The notes below the pieces were generated by a model. The model was not told the origin of the DNA. It saw only the letters and a program-made list of their open reading frames with translations, and searched no databases. From Pyrus communis (lineage: Eukaryota > Streptophyta > Magnoliopsida > Rosales > Rosaceae), in the NCBI RefSeq assembly GCF_963583255.1, contig NC_084819.1:14931616-14995615 (forward strand): a stretch of 64,000 nt of DNA. Direction: 5' to 3'. Both the position numbers and the translations under genes were made by a program. Below, piece by piece: positions 44,301 through 55,509 of the stretch. The first letter of the stretch is position 1; every line of letters starts with the position of its first letter.

Positions 44301-45471
44301 GGTGATCGCCATTTTCCAAGGGAATAAGGATGTTACCTTTTCCTTTTACGGGTATTTTGGATTCATCTCCAAAAGAAACGTTGCCACTCACTGATTCATT
44401 GAGCTCTACGAAGATACTTCTTCTTCCGCACATGTGGTTGCTAGCGCCGGTGTCAAGGTACCATGTATAGTCTTGGTCTCCATCATTGTTCTTGCATGCT
44501 AGTAGCACAACACCATTCTCTTCTTTCTCTTTTTTCACATAATTGACCTTCTCATCAAGTCTGCTGTTTGGAGCTCTACATTCCCAAGCATAATGCCCAA
44601 ACTTTTGACAATTATAGCATTGAACATGAGATTTTTCATACCTCGAGTTTGAGCGTCCTCTTCCGCGACCTTTTGTTGAGCTTTCTCCTCTTTCGTAGTT
44701 GCTATGGTTGTTTAAGTTCCAACCACATCCAAGCCCATGTCCACGTCCGCGACCTCGGCCACGACTTCTTCCGTATTGGCTTCTCTCGTTGTCGAAGCTT
44801 TCTTCTTTCTTCCTTGGCTGAACATGCGTCTTAAGGAGCTGCTCATCATTCCCTTGTCTCTTCTTATGTTTCTCTTCATATGCTTGTAGCGAACCCATTA
44901 ATTGCTCTATACTAATTTCTTCCAAGTTTTTAGTTTCTTCAATCGTCACGACAATGTGCTCGAACTTGGGGTCCAACGAGCGTAGTATCTTCTCCATAAT
45001 TCTAACATCTTCTAACTTTTCTCCGTTTCTTTTTAATTGATTGGAAACGGCTAAGACTCTTGAGAAATAATCAGAGATTGATTCAGACCCTTTCATTTGT
45101 AGAGATTCGAATTCACCTCTTAATACTTGAAGACGAACCTTTTTCACTTGTTCGGCTCCTTTGTAAGAGGTTTGAAGCTTCTCCCATGCTTGCTTGGCAG
45201 AGGTTGCACTCGAGACCTTCTCAAAGCCATTGTCATCTAATGCTTGGTAGATGAGGTAGAGAGCCTTCTTGTCTCTCTTTCTTGAATCTTTCAAACTCTC
45301 CTTCTGGGGTTGAGACAGAGTAGCTTCATCTTCTGGCTCAGTGTAGCCTTTCTCCACAACTTCCCAGACATCGTGTGCACCCAAAAGGGCCTTCATTTTG
45401 ATACTCCAATTATCGAAGTTGTTGCTGTCGAGCACTGGAACTTGGAAGGCTGCCATAGCATTGCTAGCCAT
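41392..45471 (-). CDS. Intact copia gag-pol polyprotein
   Basis: A single open frame of 1,359 residues. Gag comes first, with a region beginning FDNWSIKMKALLGAHD and an RGRGRG-rich stretch before the zinc knuckle CYNCQKFGHYAWEC (near 44,600). The protease motif WYLDTGASNHMC is near 44,450. The integrase HHCC region (WHLRFGHL to CEGCLLGK) and core (HTDVCGP, SDRGGEF, PQQNGVAERKNR) follow. Reverse transcriptase has YVDDLIFTG (42321-42345) and RNase H has YSDSDWAGD. The protease-integrase-RT-RNase H order defines Ty1/copia. No stop, frameshift or missing catalytic Asp was seen. The overall look is like the Tnt1-94 group, but lineage was not tested. Confidence 0.95.
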   Translation of the reverse strand: MASNAMAAFQVPVLDSNNFDNWSIKMKALLGAHDVWEVVEKGYTEPEDEATLSQPQKESLKDSRKRDKKALYLIYQALDDNGFEKVSSATSAKQAWEKLQTSYKGAEQVKKVRLQVLRGEFESLQMKGSESISDYFSRVLAVSNQLKRNGEKLEDVRIMEKILRSLDPKFEHIVVTIEETKNLEEISIEQLMGSLQAYEEKHKKRQGNDEQLLKTHVQPRKKEESFDNERSQYGRSRGRGRGRGHGLGCGWNLNNHSNYERGESSTKGRGRGRSNSRYEKSHVQCYNCQKFGHYAWECRAPNSRLDEKVNYVKKEKEENGVVLLACKNNDGDQDYTWYLDTGASNHMCGRRSIFVELNESVSGNVSFGDESKIPVKGKGNILIPLENGDHQLISNVYYVPNMKSNILSLGQLLEKGYDFHTKNYILFLRDDKGRLIAKAKMSKNRMFPMNIQNDVAKCLKICYKDISWLWHLRFGHLNFGGLELLSKKEMVRGLPCISHPDQVCEGCLLGKQFRKSFPKESTTRAQKPLELIHTDVCGPIKPSSLGKNNYFLLFIDDFSRKTWVYFLKQKSEVFGAFKKFKAAVEKESGCKIKAMRSDRGGEFTSKEFQEFCEENGIRRPLTVPRSPQQNGVAERKNRTILDMARSMLKSKKLPKELWAEAVACAVYLSNRSPTRSVWGKTPQEAWSGRKPGISHLRVFGSIAHVHVPDERRIKLDDKSEKFIFIGYDTNSKGYKLYNPNNGKTVISRDVMFDEEGEWDFGPHAGDLHFFPQFEEENEQGMMEQAREVQQESTTPPASPTSTDHGNSSASALSSGSLNEREVPRTRSIRDLYEVAERLDNPTLFCLFADCEPVDFQEAVQDTKWRKAMDEEIEAIQKNDTWELAILPKGHKAIGVKWVYKTKKNANGEVERYKARLVAKGYSQRAGIDYDEVFAPVARLETIRLLISLATQNSWKIQQMDVKSAFLNGVLEEEVYIQQPSGYEIKGHEDKVLKLKKALYGLKQAPRAWNSRIDKYFQENNFIKCPHEHALYVKVKDGDILIVCLYVDDLIFTGSNPSMFEEFKRVMTKEFEMTDIGLMAYYLGIEVKQNEEGILISQESYTKEILKKFKMDDCKPVSTPMECGVKLTKYDKGESVDPTFFKGLVGSLRYLTCTRPDILYAVGLISRHMENPTTTHLKTAKRILRYLKGTVNFGLFYSSSDNYKLVGYSDSDWAGDSDDRKSTTGFVFFMGDTAFTWMSKKQPIVTLSTCEAEYVAATSCVCHAIWLRNLLKELRMRQEEPTKIYVDNKSAIALAKNPVFHNRSKHIDTRYHYIRECIARKDVQVEYVKSQDQIADIFTKPLKQEDFVRLRNSIGVTRQD

Positions 45472-45487
45472 AGCTCTGATACCACTT

Positions 45488-45966
45488 TGTTGGGGTTTAA
45501 AAAATGCTTCACTACTTTGGAGATGTTTATCTCACAAAGGAGAATGTAATGCAGCGGAATTTGATAGGCAAGAGAAAGAAAAAAACACTCTCAAAGTGTT
45601 ATACAAATTTTTTTATTCTCACACAATCTTAATACAAGAGGAAACACTCAAACACACTCACACTTCACTCTTTTCTCACTTCTTGCTCTCTTTCTTAGCT
45701 CTTGCTACATGGCAACACACACACACACACCTAAATTTATAGGCATGTTTGCCGACTTCACTAGCACTTTCTAGTGCATGTTAATGCACACACTGCACCG
45801 ACATATGGCTTATGGCCATATAATATTACAACTTGCTAGAATTATCTAGCTTATTATGCATGCCTAATGCACCGACAACCTTTTGCTAGAATTTTCTAGC
45901 ACATTTCATGAGTTTTCTATGGGCTGGATCATCTTCTTGGGCTGAAGACAAGATTACCATTCAACA
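45488..45966 (-). repeat. 5' LTR of the 41-46 kb copia element
   Basis: 479 bp, same sequence as the 40906 copy as far as I can compare. In minus-strand orientation transcription would start in this copy, reading toward lower coordinates. Confidence 0.95.
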
Positions 45967-46444
45967 ATCCGACGGTTTAGAGATTCTAGTCATGTGAAAG
46001 TATCCCATAAATTTGACTGGAGAGAAAGTCACGCCATGCCCTCAACAGCTTTCCTATGTTTACAAACCTTCTAAATGGATATATTAGAAGGAAAAAAAAT
46101 TAAAATGGAAGGCGTAACAAGAGAAATTCATTTGTGTGACAGCTACACGGTGTTACTGATTCACTAAAATTAAAACATTTGCTTAATTATTAAGTAGTGC
46201 CATAAGCTCAGCATTATGCATATTATAAACTGTGTGGACCCATGACACCATGGCGGTTGATCAAATTTCTAGTAGTGACCTCACCTGCACATCGCTGAGA
46301 AAAAATTCCTAGTTCTGCCCTTGGACCAAGATATATCACTAGCAAAATGGATACTTGCTAGATAAATTTTATGCTTAAAAATGCAATAATAATAGTAGTC
46401 ACTGCTTAATGACTAGGTACCACTGCCCTCTTGTGAGTGTACGA

Positions 46445-48403
46445 TCATCTAGCAACCAAAAGATAAAACCCTAAATTCACCACACTCAACAAAGCCAAAA
46501 GCCAGAAAAAGTAGTGAAGGTGTCCATAATTCAAGTTGTCCGGAATCCATCTCGGCTTCCCATTCTTAGAGCTCACATCGGTCACAATGTTCACCAGCAT
46601 TGTACTCAAATAGTTCCCCAAAGCAGCAGTTGTAAGGGAAAGAGCAGAACACAAACTCCTCATTGCATCAGGAGCCTGCTCATAGAAAAACTCCAGTTGC
46701 CCATTAAATGTGAAAACCTCAGCACACCCTATAATAAAATACTGAGGAACTTGCCAAAAAATCGACATGGGTACGTGCTTTAGGTCATAGTAGTAGTGTT
46801 TTCAAACTTCACGGAATCTCACAAGCTCTAAAGTCCCCGCGGCGAGCATGGCAAAAATGGAGATTACTAGCCCAACTATTCTTTGGAGTGGGGTGAAGCC
46901 GCTGTTTCTGCCCTTGAATCTCACACGGTTGTAAACTGGAACCCAAAAGATCACACTGACGGTGTCAAAGAGGGAGAGCAAGGTGAAATTTCAAAGGATT
47001 TGCTGACATGGAGGTCCATTATGTTGCCTCGGAGCACAAACAATGTTCCCATTTTACTGTAGACAGCTGAGAAGATTACGCCGGTGGCCCATATGGGAGG
47101 CAACCTTATGAGGGACTTGAGTTCCTCGACTTGTTTCACGGTGCAGAGCCTCCATGGCATCGCTGAGCCCTTGATTTTATCCAATTATGTCTCTACCGCC
47201 GCCTTGTCCAAGAAACTACATAGTTCGTAAATGAAAAGGTTGTTATGGCCTCCTTCGTCATGTTGGACTGTAATTGATTGTACAATAGTAAAACATACAA
47301 CATTTTCTATTTTACCATGTCGAGCCTTTCTAGGATTCTAGCAATTAGCAGAACGTAAGCGTCATATCAAATTAGGTTTCACAAGCACCATATTAAAGTA
47401 CTTCTTTGCTACAAACTTAAGAATTACCTTAGCTGCTTAGTGTGATCAAGCTTTTGGCTTCCTTTGACGGCAGGTTCCTCATCGGCAGTCTCATACAAGA
47501 GCGACTTGTCACAAGGCACTCGAACTCGAAACTCCCTGAAGGATGCAACAAGCACCTGGCAAATGCGAGTGAGGGGACTACCACCGGGAATCTTGTTTTT
47601 GTACAACTGAGTGCCGGAAAAGAAGCTCACAACAGCAAGTGCCATGCTGGGATGCCGAAGCCTCAGCTCCACCCAACGTTTGTTTGTATCCAAACAAGCA
47701 CAGAAGATGCCACCAGGGCACCAATGTTGATTGAGAAATAGAACCAGTTGAAGAAGGAACTCTTGGTTATTCTTTTCGGCCTCATCGGAGTCATCAAATT
47801 GATCTGCTCCAAATGATGAGACACAAGGCTTTATGCATCCAGTTCCAAGTGCTATGAGGTAAAGCCCCATGAAGAACACCCATGTATGTAACCCTGTGGG
47901 ATGGCACATGTTGTCACAGAGTGGTTTTAGTCCTTGGATTGACGCTGACAAGGTCAATAATGTCATTCCCTGCGAAAAATTATGGCTTTCAATTTCATAT
48001 CGATCAACAAGAACTCTAATATTTAGTTTGACGTGAAAGGTTTCACTTATCTACTTATGTTGTCATTCAAATGCTTATATTGTTGTCAAATTGAGTCGAG
48101 TCAAACAAATGTTGGACAAAATCTTATGTTGTCAGACAGACCGAAAAAGAACATTTTCCATTGTTGGACAAAGAAATTAACTTACAAAAACATAGATGAT
48201 GGAGAAGGCAGCAATTGTCCGATATCTTCCTAGGAATGCATCAGCTAGGAAGGCTCCAAGAAATGGTGTGACATTGCATGTACCTGACCAATTTGTGACA
48301 TTAGTGACAGCAACCACATTCCTCTGGTTCAGTTGAAACTTGAGGTAATTAACAAGATTTGTGTTAATCCCATAGTAAGCCAGTCTTTCACAGCATTCAT
48401 TCC
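46445..48403 (-). pseudogene. Decayed NPF8 peptide transporter, tandem copy
   Basis: The remains follow the exon pattern of the intact gene at 35.8-38.1 kb. Exon 2 is 48186-48403, 218 bp as in the intact gene, with [11 protein letters not shown]. Exon 3 is 47428-47969. Exon 4 covers about 47214 down to 46445 and contains [17 protein letters not shown] and [12 protein letters not shown]. Exon 1 is not found within the 2 kb upstream. Lesions: a 1-bp insertion near 47764 and a 1-bp loss near 47646 scramble about 38 residues of exon 3, with a TGA (47663-47665) in the original frame; TAA at 47185-47187; a frameshift near 46985; TGA at 46802-46804. The gene also stops about 13 residues short of its neighbour. 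It is almost certainly non-functional. Confidence 0.88.
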
Positions 48404-50331
48404 CTGTCAATCAAAACCCAACAATTTCAATTTATTCAGCATATATACTTTGTTGATCACTTAGATCATATTTCAAAGTTATAAATTATAAAATGTATTT
48501 TAGACTTCAAAGTATTTTGCCAATTTTCTCTTGAACTTGTACTGTCTGTGGATGCAAATTTATTCCTCCTTGTTCTTGGACAAAATTGCACCTACAAAAC
48601 AAGAAAACACCTTAGGTCAAGGCCAAGAACGTCACACGCCCACGATAAATATGAGGGGGGGGGGGGGGGGAGGGGACCTAGGTTTTGGAGAAAATGAGGG
48701 TGTTTATATAGGAGTGTGGCCGGCCCATTTGGAAGGAGGAGGACCGGCCACTTGGATGGATTCTGGGTGAGATTCATGATTTGTTAGCTAATTAATAAAT
48801 TAATTAGGTAATAAATAAATAAATTAGTTAATTAATATAATTAGAAAGGAATGATTTGGGGGTTACCTTATGGAGAAGATTTGATGAGGATGGATGAAAT
48901 AAGTTTTGAATAAATACCTATTTTGGGCACTTTTGACTTGATTGAGGGATGATTGCTCACTGCTTGCGCGTAGAAATCCCAGTGTGTCTCGAGGGTAATT
49001 TTTACTTTTTAACCCAAAAATCCACGTGTCGCCTCCATATTTTTCTTAATTATTTTTTACTCCACACTGTCGATTTCTCTTTTGAAATTTTATTTTGACC
49101 AATTTCCCCCATACAATCATGTTTTTCCCACATTTCATCTAACATTCCTTAAAATATTGCATTTCAGTAAAGGAAAAGTAAAACTGTTGACCCTAAAAAA
49201 AAAAAACATTTAATGGATGAAATGTGAATAAACATAACGAGGGGGAAATTGGCGAAAAGAAAAATTCTAAGACAAAATCGGCCTCTGTCGAGATTCTCTT
49301 AAAAAAAAAAAAAAAAAACCTAGGAATATCCAATCAAAATTTTAAGAGTGAATGAAAATCTAGCTAGGGGTAATCATGATTTTAAGTCTCTAAAATTCTA
49401 TAGAAATTTGAGTGTATCCAATCAAGATTTATAGACTATGAAAGTTAAGTTCTATTCAAAAGTCACTGGCTTGAAACAATTATAAAAAAAAAATAAAAAA
49501 ACAACAAATTTTGATAGATTTTAAGAAACTTTACAATTTATTTAGAACATCACAAATCTAGCCTCCGTCTTGAGATTTTGATAGACTTTTTTTTCCCTCT
49601 TATGAGGAAACGATCCACCACCTTCCTCCTAACCACAATGTCTTCGCTGCAAATTAACACAGCCACCTTCGCCACCTCCACCATCTTGTCATGACCATCA
49701 CCTCTTCCACTCCACCCTCACCACCATGACGCCACCACAACCATAAACACTTGATGCCATCACCGTCGCCAACGCAACTCACCAACGCTTCTACTATCAC
49801 CACTAACATCACAGATGATAGCCTGCCACTACTTCGAGTAGTGAAAAGTGAAACTATGGGAAATGCCCACTACCACTAAATAGTTCATAATCCATGAAAG
49901 TTTATTCATTAAAACCATAATAAAATGATCACAAACTCTATTAAAATCCACATATAGAATTCTGTCAACGTCCATTTGGAGTCTCACATGCTTCCTCAAA
50001 ATTCATGAACTTATAAACTCTCTCAAAATTCTTTAAAAATCTCAATTAATTACTAGTGCACCCCTCGGTGGTACGTGAAGCTAGGATGGGTGTCAGCTAC
50101 AAGCGCTTTTGGTAAAAATTCAGAATGGGCACCCTTTTGGGCCAATTGAATGACTTGCATACACACAACTCAATCCAAAATGCTCTTGATAACTTTGACT
50201 AGCCCATGTTGTTGCTAAGTTAGCATTTGGTCAGCCATTTTTGAGAGACCAATGCTATACTTATTATATATTTGTACTATTTCTCTAATAGAAGTAGTAC
50301 TCACCAACACATGTTAGTTCCACCTCTATTA
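48404..50331. other. Intergenic, no gene recognised
   Basis: Contains a run of 16 G at 48655-48670, two A-runs near 49193 and 49300, and AT-rich DNA. No first exon for the neighbouring decayed transporter is visible. Around 49620-49810 the sequence is CCA/CACC-rich but not coding as far as I can tell. Confidence 0.35.
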
Positions 50332-51441
50332 GATCATCTCCAACCTTTAGCCTAAAACCTAAAATTTTTAGCCCAGAAAATTTAGGTTTTAGCCCAGAAA
50401 CAACTTTTCTGCTCCAACCATTCTAGCCTAAAATTTTAGCCCCAAATTATTAAAGAATGAATTTTGGCTAATTTTTTTTCTTAAATTAACTTTAAAAAAA
50501 AATTACGTAGACTATCGTAAATTACTTTTATAAACATTTTAATCTAAAAATATTTAAATTCCGATAAATATTGAAAAATCACTAAATTAATACATGAAAC
50601 TCATGAAACACTATGGAAGAATATGAAAATCATGATAGAGATGTATAAACACAAAAGACATGAAACACACAAGACACACAGAACACATGTGAAGCACATA
50701 CAAAACACATGTGAAGGACATACAAAACACATGATAGAGATGAAGCACACACAAAACACATGTGAAACACATAACACACATGAAAAAATGGTAGAAAGAA
50801 AAATTGGAAGAATTGTAGGAGAATAGTGAGTTTTATGTGGATGTTTGAACAAATACATAGGTGTTTATAGAGTTTTTGGATGAATTTTGAGTTAAATAAT
50901 TTTTTTTTCAATTATTTAGCCGTTGGATTTAAATTTGGGCAGTTAGATTTTTTTTTTTATTTTTTTTTTAACATTTTAGATTTGATTATATTTGATTTAA
51001 ACCGTTGGATTCAATAAATATATAAATATAATAAAAAAAATTTGAACGTGGACCGTTGGATTAATCAACGGTCCAATTAAATCTGGCCATTGGATCAGAA
51101 AAGTAGCCGTTAGGCTACCCGACCGGTTTGAATTTGGCCTGACACGCAAGGGACATGCCTACATGGGTGGGGTCCCGCTGGGATCAACCCTGGCGCGTGG
51201 TACGCTTTGGGCAAGTGGGTGATGGCATCTGGGCTTCACAGCCCATTTTTCACTAGCACAGGTGGGGCCTATTTTGATTTCTGGCTTAAAAACGGGCCGG
51301 TATTTGGCCCTCTTTTGAGTTCTAGGTCTTAGGTTTTATTTAGCACTTAGGTTGGGTTGGGTTTTTTTTTTTGGGGGGGGGGGGGGGGTGGGGCGGGGAA
51401 GGGGAAATTTGGGTTTTAGCCCAGGGTTGGAGAAGGCCTTA
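50329..51441. mobile_element. PIF/Harbinger-like non-autonomous element
   Basis: The 1,107-bp segment 50332-51438 has ends GATCATCTCCAACC and, read from the other side, GGCCTTCTCCAACC. Internal similarity continues as a TTAGCCTAAAACC phrase against GGGCTAAAACCC. Both sides carry TTA (50329-50331 and 51439-51441), the 3-bp duplication typical of PIF/Harbinger. Inside are an ACAC/ATG-rich repeat array (about 50645-50790), several CCGTTGGATT copies and a 16-G run at 51373-51388. There is no transposase. Confidence 0.65.
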
Positions 51442-51883
51442 GAGAAATGGTACAAATATGTGATAAAAATAGTTTTTTTTGTTTATGGGATGAAAATTTC
51501 TTAGCATGTGTTTTCTGGCCTAACATTGTATTAGGCTAATGGATTATGCAATGATGTGGAGATGATGTCAAATATGTAATATAAGAATCCTCTGTTCAAA
51601 CTCATCTTATAGCAAGTGGGTTGCTTCTTCCTGCTCGCTTCCTTCGATTTGTGGTGGCTACTGCTGTGGTACTTGGTGGAGGAGTGCTCAGAAAGCGGAA
51701 GCGGTGGTAGGAAGCTTCTAGGGTTTGTTTTGGTATTTTCTATGTTCTGGCTCAAAAATTATGTTTCAGGCTATTGGATTACTATGAAGGTCCGTTTTTT
51801 GTTTATGCGTTTATTGTGTTGGTAATAAAGTAACTTTTGACAAAAAAGAAAAAAGAAAAAAGAAAAAAGAAAAAAGAATGGTA
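51442..51883. other. Intergenic with an (AAAAAAG)n run
   Basis: No gene is recognised. At 51841-51877 the sequence is a run of A5-6G units abutting the left LTR of the next copia element. Confidence 0.35.
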
Positions 51884-52241
51884 GGTTGTGAATAATATGT
51901 GGATGGCCCACGTGAATAGTTTGTTACTATTTATGCACAGTATTTTCACTATTCATTTGTGGAAAATTTGTAAAGTGAATAATGTTATCTTTGCTTATAA
52001 AACGAATGAGGCTCACAGAAGAGGAAGATAAAAAAGAGAAGAAGAGGAAGAGAGAAAAGAGAGGAAGAGGAGAGGGGAAAATAGATAGAGAGTTATTTTG
52101 TACTCTTATTATTCTAAATTATAATGGAAGCACCACTGCTGCTCCGAGCACGTACTCTAGTCACACTGACTATAGAGGAACCTCTTAAATTTTGTGTCTT
52201 GTTTTATTTATTCCACTGCATACACCATCGATTTTAAAACA
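51884..52241 (+). repeat. 5' LTR of the degenerate copia element
   Basis: 358 bp ending at AAAACA and followed by CGTTATCAGTATGAG, a possible primer-binding region. It contains a purine-rich AGAGGAAGA tract and GCTTATAAAACGAATGAGG, a plausible TATA box. Confidence 0.85.
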
Positions 52242-53499
52242 CGTTATCAGTATGAGAAGTTCACATGTCAGTGGAAATCATAACATCATAAATTCGGACA
52301 AACAAAGGTACAACAAAACAAGCAAAGGTATGTCCATTTTTTCGTCTCTCCCACCGCGCCAGAAGTGCCCCATCGAATTCCGATGAGAATTGAAATTTAC
52401 AACGACCTGTAGTCATCACGAGATAAGAAAACTCGTACCTGACAATTGGTTTCCAGAGATCTAGAAGAATCTCATCAGACTTGGAAACCTAGATCGCGTC
52501 ATTTTCGATGAATCTTGAGAACTCCTATGAATACTCGGTTGTCTGAGATAGTGATGGCAAGACTAACTCCATATAGGCCTCCCTTTCTTGCACCTCCATC
52601 AACCCCGATGTTATCTATGTTCCTGTATGGAAGTTCTTGCTTCGCGATGCCATGTTCTCTGGACCATGCAAGGAAAATTGAAGGAAACACGGGGATGGGA
52701 AATGGTATTCCTTATCTGGCCTCTCATATGGAAAAAGTAACAGTCTGTGGGTTTTTGTAGAAAGAAAAAGGGGCAAAAGCAATGGAATGATGCATCTGCA
52801 CATTTTGAAAAAGTATAAGACAAAATAATAAAATAAAAGGAAAAATGATGGTGCGTCAGATACCATGTGGAAACCAAGAAAAAAAGAACAAAGGTTTTTT
52901 GGATTGTTGCACCATGTGAATGAATAAGAAAAAATAATAATAAAAAAAAAGGTAAAGGTTTTTGGATGGTGTTACACCATCTGAAAAGAAAGAAGGAAAA
53001 ATATATATTTATTTATGTGAATGATGTTGGTTTAAAATCATTTCATAAGTTCTATTTACTTTAAAACAATTTATTTATCATGGACGGTTTTACCGCCTAC
53101 TGCTTTAAGTTTTGATTTATGTGAATGGTGCTGAATTAAAGTCCTTGTCACAAGTTTTATTTACTTAAATGCAATTTATTTACTATGGTTAAAATTACCG
53201 CCTATTGCTTTAATTTACATATTGTAGTAATCTTTGTTACGATGAGTATATACAGAACCTGAAGTTCCTTGATCAGATCAGAACCTGCAGTTTCTTGATC
53301 CTCATCATATAAAAATTATTGGACTTGAAGTTCCATCATGCAAAAAGATCGGGTATGAAGTCCCTTGATCCTCAAGATCAAGACATAAAGTTCCTTGATG
53401 TGTATAGTAAGTTTGAAGTGCCGTAGTGCCTCAACTTAATTGTAATAAAAGCCATAAGAGTCTCAGTCTATAGACTATTAAATAAGGACCAGAAGTTCC

Positions 53500-55480
53500 T
53501 TATATCCATACTCAAAATGGTTTAGCAGAAATATTTATTAAGCGAATGAAATTGATTACCCACGTTCTACTCATGAAAATGAAATTGCCAATTTTCTACA
53601 TAGGGACATGTCATTTTACATGATGCAATATTAATTCGGTTGAGACACTTGCCAACCATCAATATCTTTCAATACAACTCGTGTTTGGGCACTAACCAAA
53701 CATTACACATCCACGAGTTTGTGGTTGTATTATCTTTGTGCCTATTGCATTGCCACAACGTACTAAAATGAGGCATCATCGTGGATTAGGCATTGACGTT
53801 GAACACCATCTATCATTCAATATTTGTAACCCTTGACTAAGGATATGTTTACCGTGTGGTTTGCGGATTGTCATTTTTATAAGACAATTTTCCCGTCATT
53901 TGGGGGAGAAAATAACTTCATTTCAGAAGAACGATGAGAAAATATCATTCCAGAAGAATGATGAGAAAAGACCGTTACAGAAGAACGAAGAGAATTTGTC
54001 TTATTTTGATTCATGAAGCAATCAATATAAAAACGAAGTGAGAATAATTGAATAATGCAACGATATGCAAATCAAATGCCAGATGCATTTAATGATGCAA
54101 CAAAAGTGATGAAATCACATATACTTGCTGCAAATGTGCCTACAAGAATTGATGTCCCTGTTGGGCAAAATAATGATGCAGTAAATGATTTATCTGTTGC
54201 ATGCCTAAAGTGTGGTAGACCTTCAGACTCAAAATGTCCAGTCCTTTGAAAGAAGAAGAATATGGCACTAATGAACTATTGCATTCCCGAAGCATAACTG
54301 TTGCATGCCAGAAGCATGACAGTCGCCGCATGGATATACGTCCCAGAAAGCATAATCCGCGGACATGGGAATATTGATGTCTCATGCATGAAGCATGATA
54401 GACGTATAGGTTCCAATGACTCCACTCCCGGAAGTAGAGATTAAAATCCAAGCTCTATAACGCTCAAGAGGAGGTTATGATCCACATTCTCTAAATTATG
54501 ACTATCCAGGAAGAGATAGTGTAATGCCCTTGAAAAGGCAATGGATATCCAAAAGAAATGAAAAGCTTTTATGCATGCGCATGTACATGAGAATATGGGA
54601 TCACGTATTGATGATAACCAATGGTAATTTTGGTTTTTACAAGTAGCTACTAAATTCATTAATGAGCTGTGTTGATATTGAGTCCCTTTTTTTTTCTGTC
54701 AACAAAATTATTGGCCAAAAATGGAGAAAGGCAATTCCATTACAATTTTGTAAGAACGTGGAAAAATGGACCTATATACTTGAGTACAATACAAATAACC
54801 AAAAGATGTTGAACCTAGAAGGTTACATGTGGGCATTTGTAATACCGTGAAATACACTCACATGATATGACGCAAGGTTATAAACAAGTTCATATGAATG
54901 GAGAATTATATACAAAAGATTATGAGTCGCTCACATTATATCTGCATAATTACATCACTCAAATATACATGGAAGCAAATTGCTATATATAAATTCCAAG
55001 GGAAAATGTGTCATAAAGTATAGAAAATCTCTGAAGGATTCAAATTGCTTGAAGTAAGCCCTGGAAGGATAAAGCATAAAATATGTACTCAATACCAATG
55101 GATGGTATAAATTGCCTTAATGAGTACTTTCATTATGGTATTGTTGCAACATACTAAAATCTCTTGCAAAAGTTAATATTAAATTGGGACTCTTAAAGAG
55201 TCAAGAAAGATTATAAAGTGTTGAGAGAAATATTGTCTCGAACTGCAGATTGAACAATATGCCAACACGAATTTTATCCATGATGTTTATGATATTAAGG
55301 AATCATATGGATTGAAGATTATGAGTTGAATACTCAAATGATTTAGACACTAAGAATGATCATGTATCTTCTTGAGGGTAAAGATAAATTGATATTTGGT
55401 CCAGAAGTACCACATCTTAGTGAAGTATATGCTTTATTGTATTTGGCACAATACATTGAATGAAATAAAACTTATATATT
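53500..55480 (+). pseudogene. Remnant copia pol (integrase to reverse transcriptase)
   Basis: Recognisable short blocks in the expected order are integrase C-terminal part (53508-53600), an integrase-RT linker (54061-54240) and RT-like blocks (55020-55440). They are separated by stops and frame changes. No zinc knuckle, YVDD or RNase H motif could be confirmed. I list only what can be read and make no reconstruction. Confidence 0.75.
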
Positions 55481-55509
55481 GATATCTCCAAGAAATTACA
55501 GATATGTGC

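Larger units (their letters stand above)
40906..45966 (-). mobile_element. Complete Ty1/copia retrotransposon with identical LTRs
   Basis: The two 479-bp LTRs (40906-41384 and 45488-45966) show no difference that I can find by eye. They begin TGTTG and end CAACA, and the insertion is flanked by the perfect 5-bp repeat ATCCG (40901-40905, 45967-45971). The element lies on the minus strand. The primer site TGGTATCAGAGCT abuts the LTR at 45488 on the inside, and a polypurine run (AAGGGGGG) abuts the LTR at 41384. One uninterrupted gag-pol frame fills the interior. LTR identity plus an intact frame means a very recent insertion and a potentially autonomous element. Confidence 0.96.

Noticed and set aside
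50640..50790. Repeated ACACATGTGAAG phrases as a possible CRISPR-like array
   Set aside because: Unit length and spacing are irregular, spacers are not unique, and the DNA is plant nuclear.
50630..50911. Cys-rich minus-strand frame of 93 codons with repeated CFVCAS
   Set aside because: It is the shadow of a simple ACAC/ATG repeat inside a Harbinger-like element; no start context or family support.
52499..52877. Overlapping minus-strand frames of 63-88 codons
   Set aside because: No domain and they lie in the decayed gag region of an old copia element.
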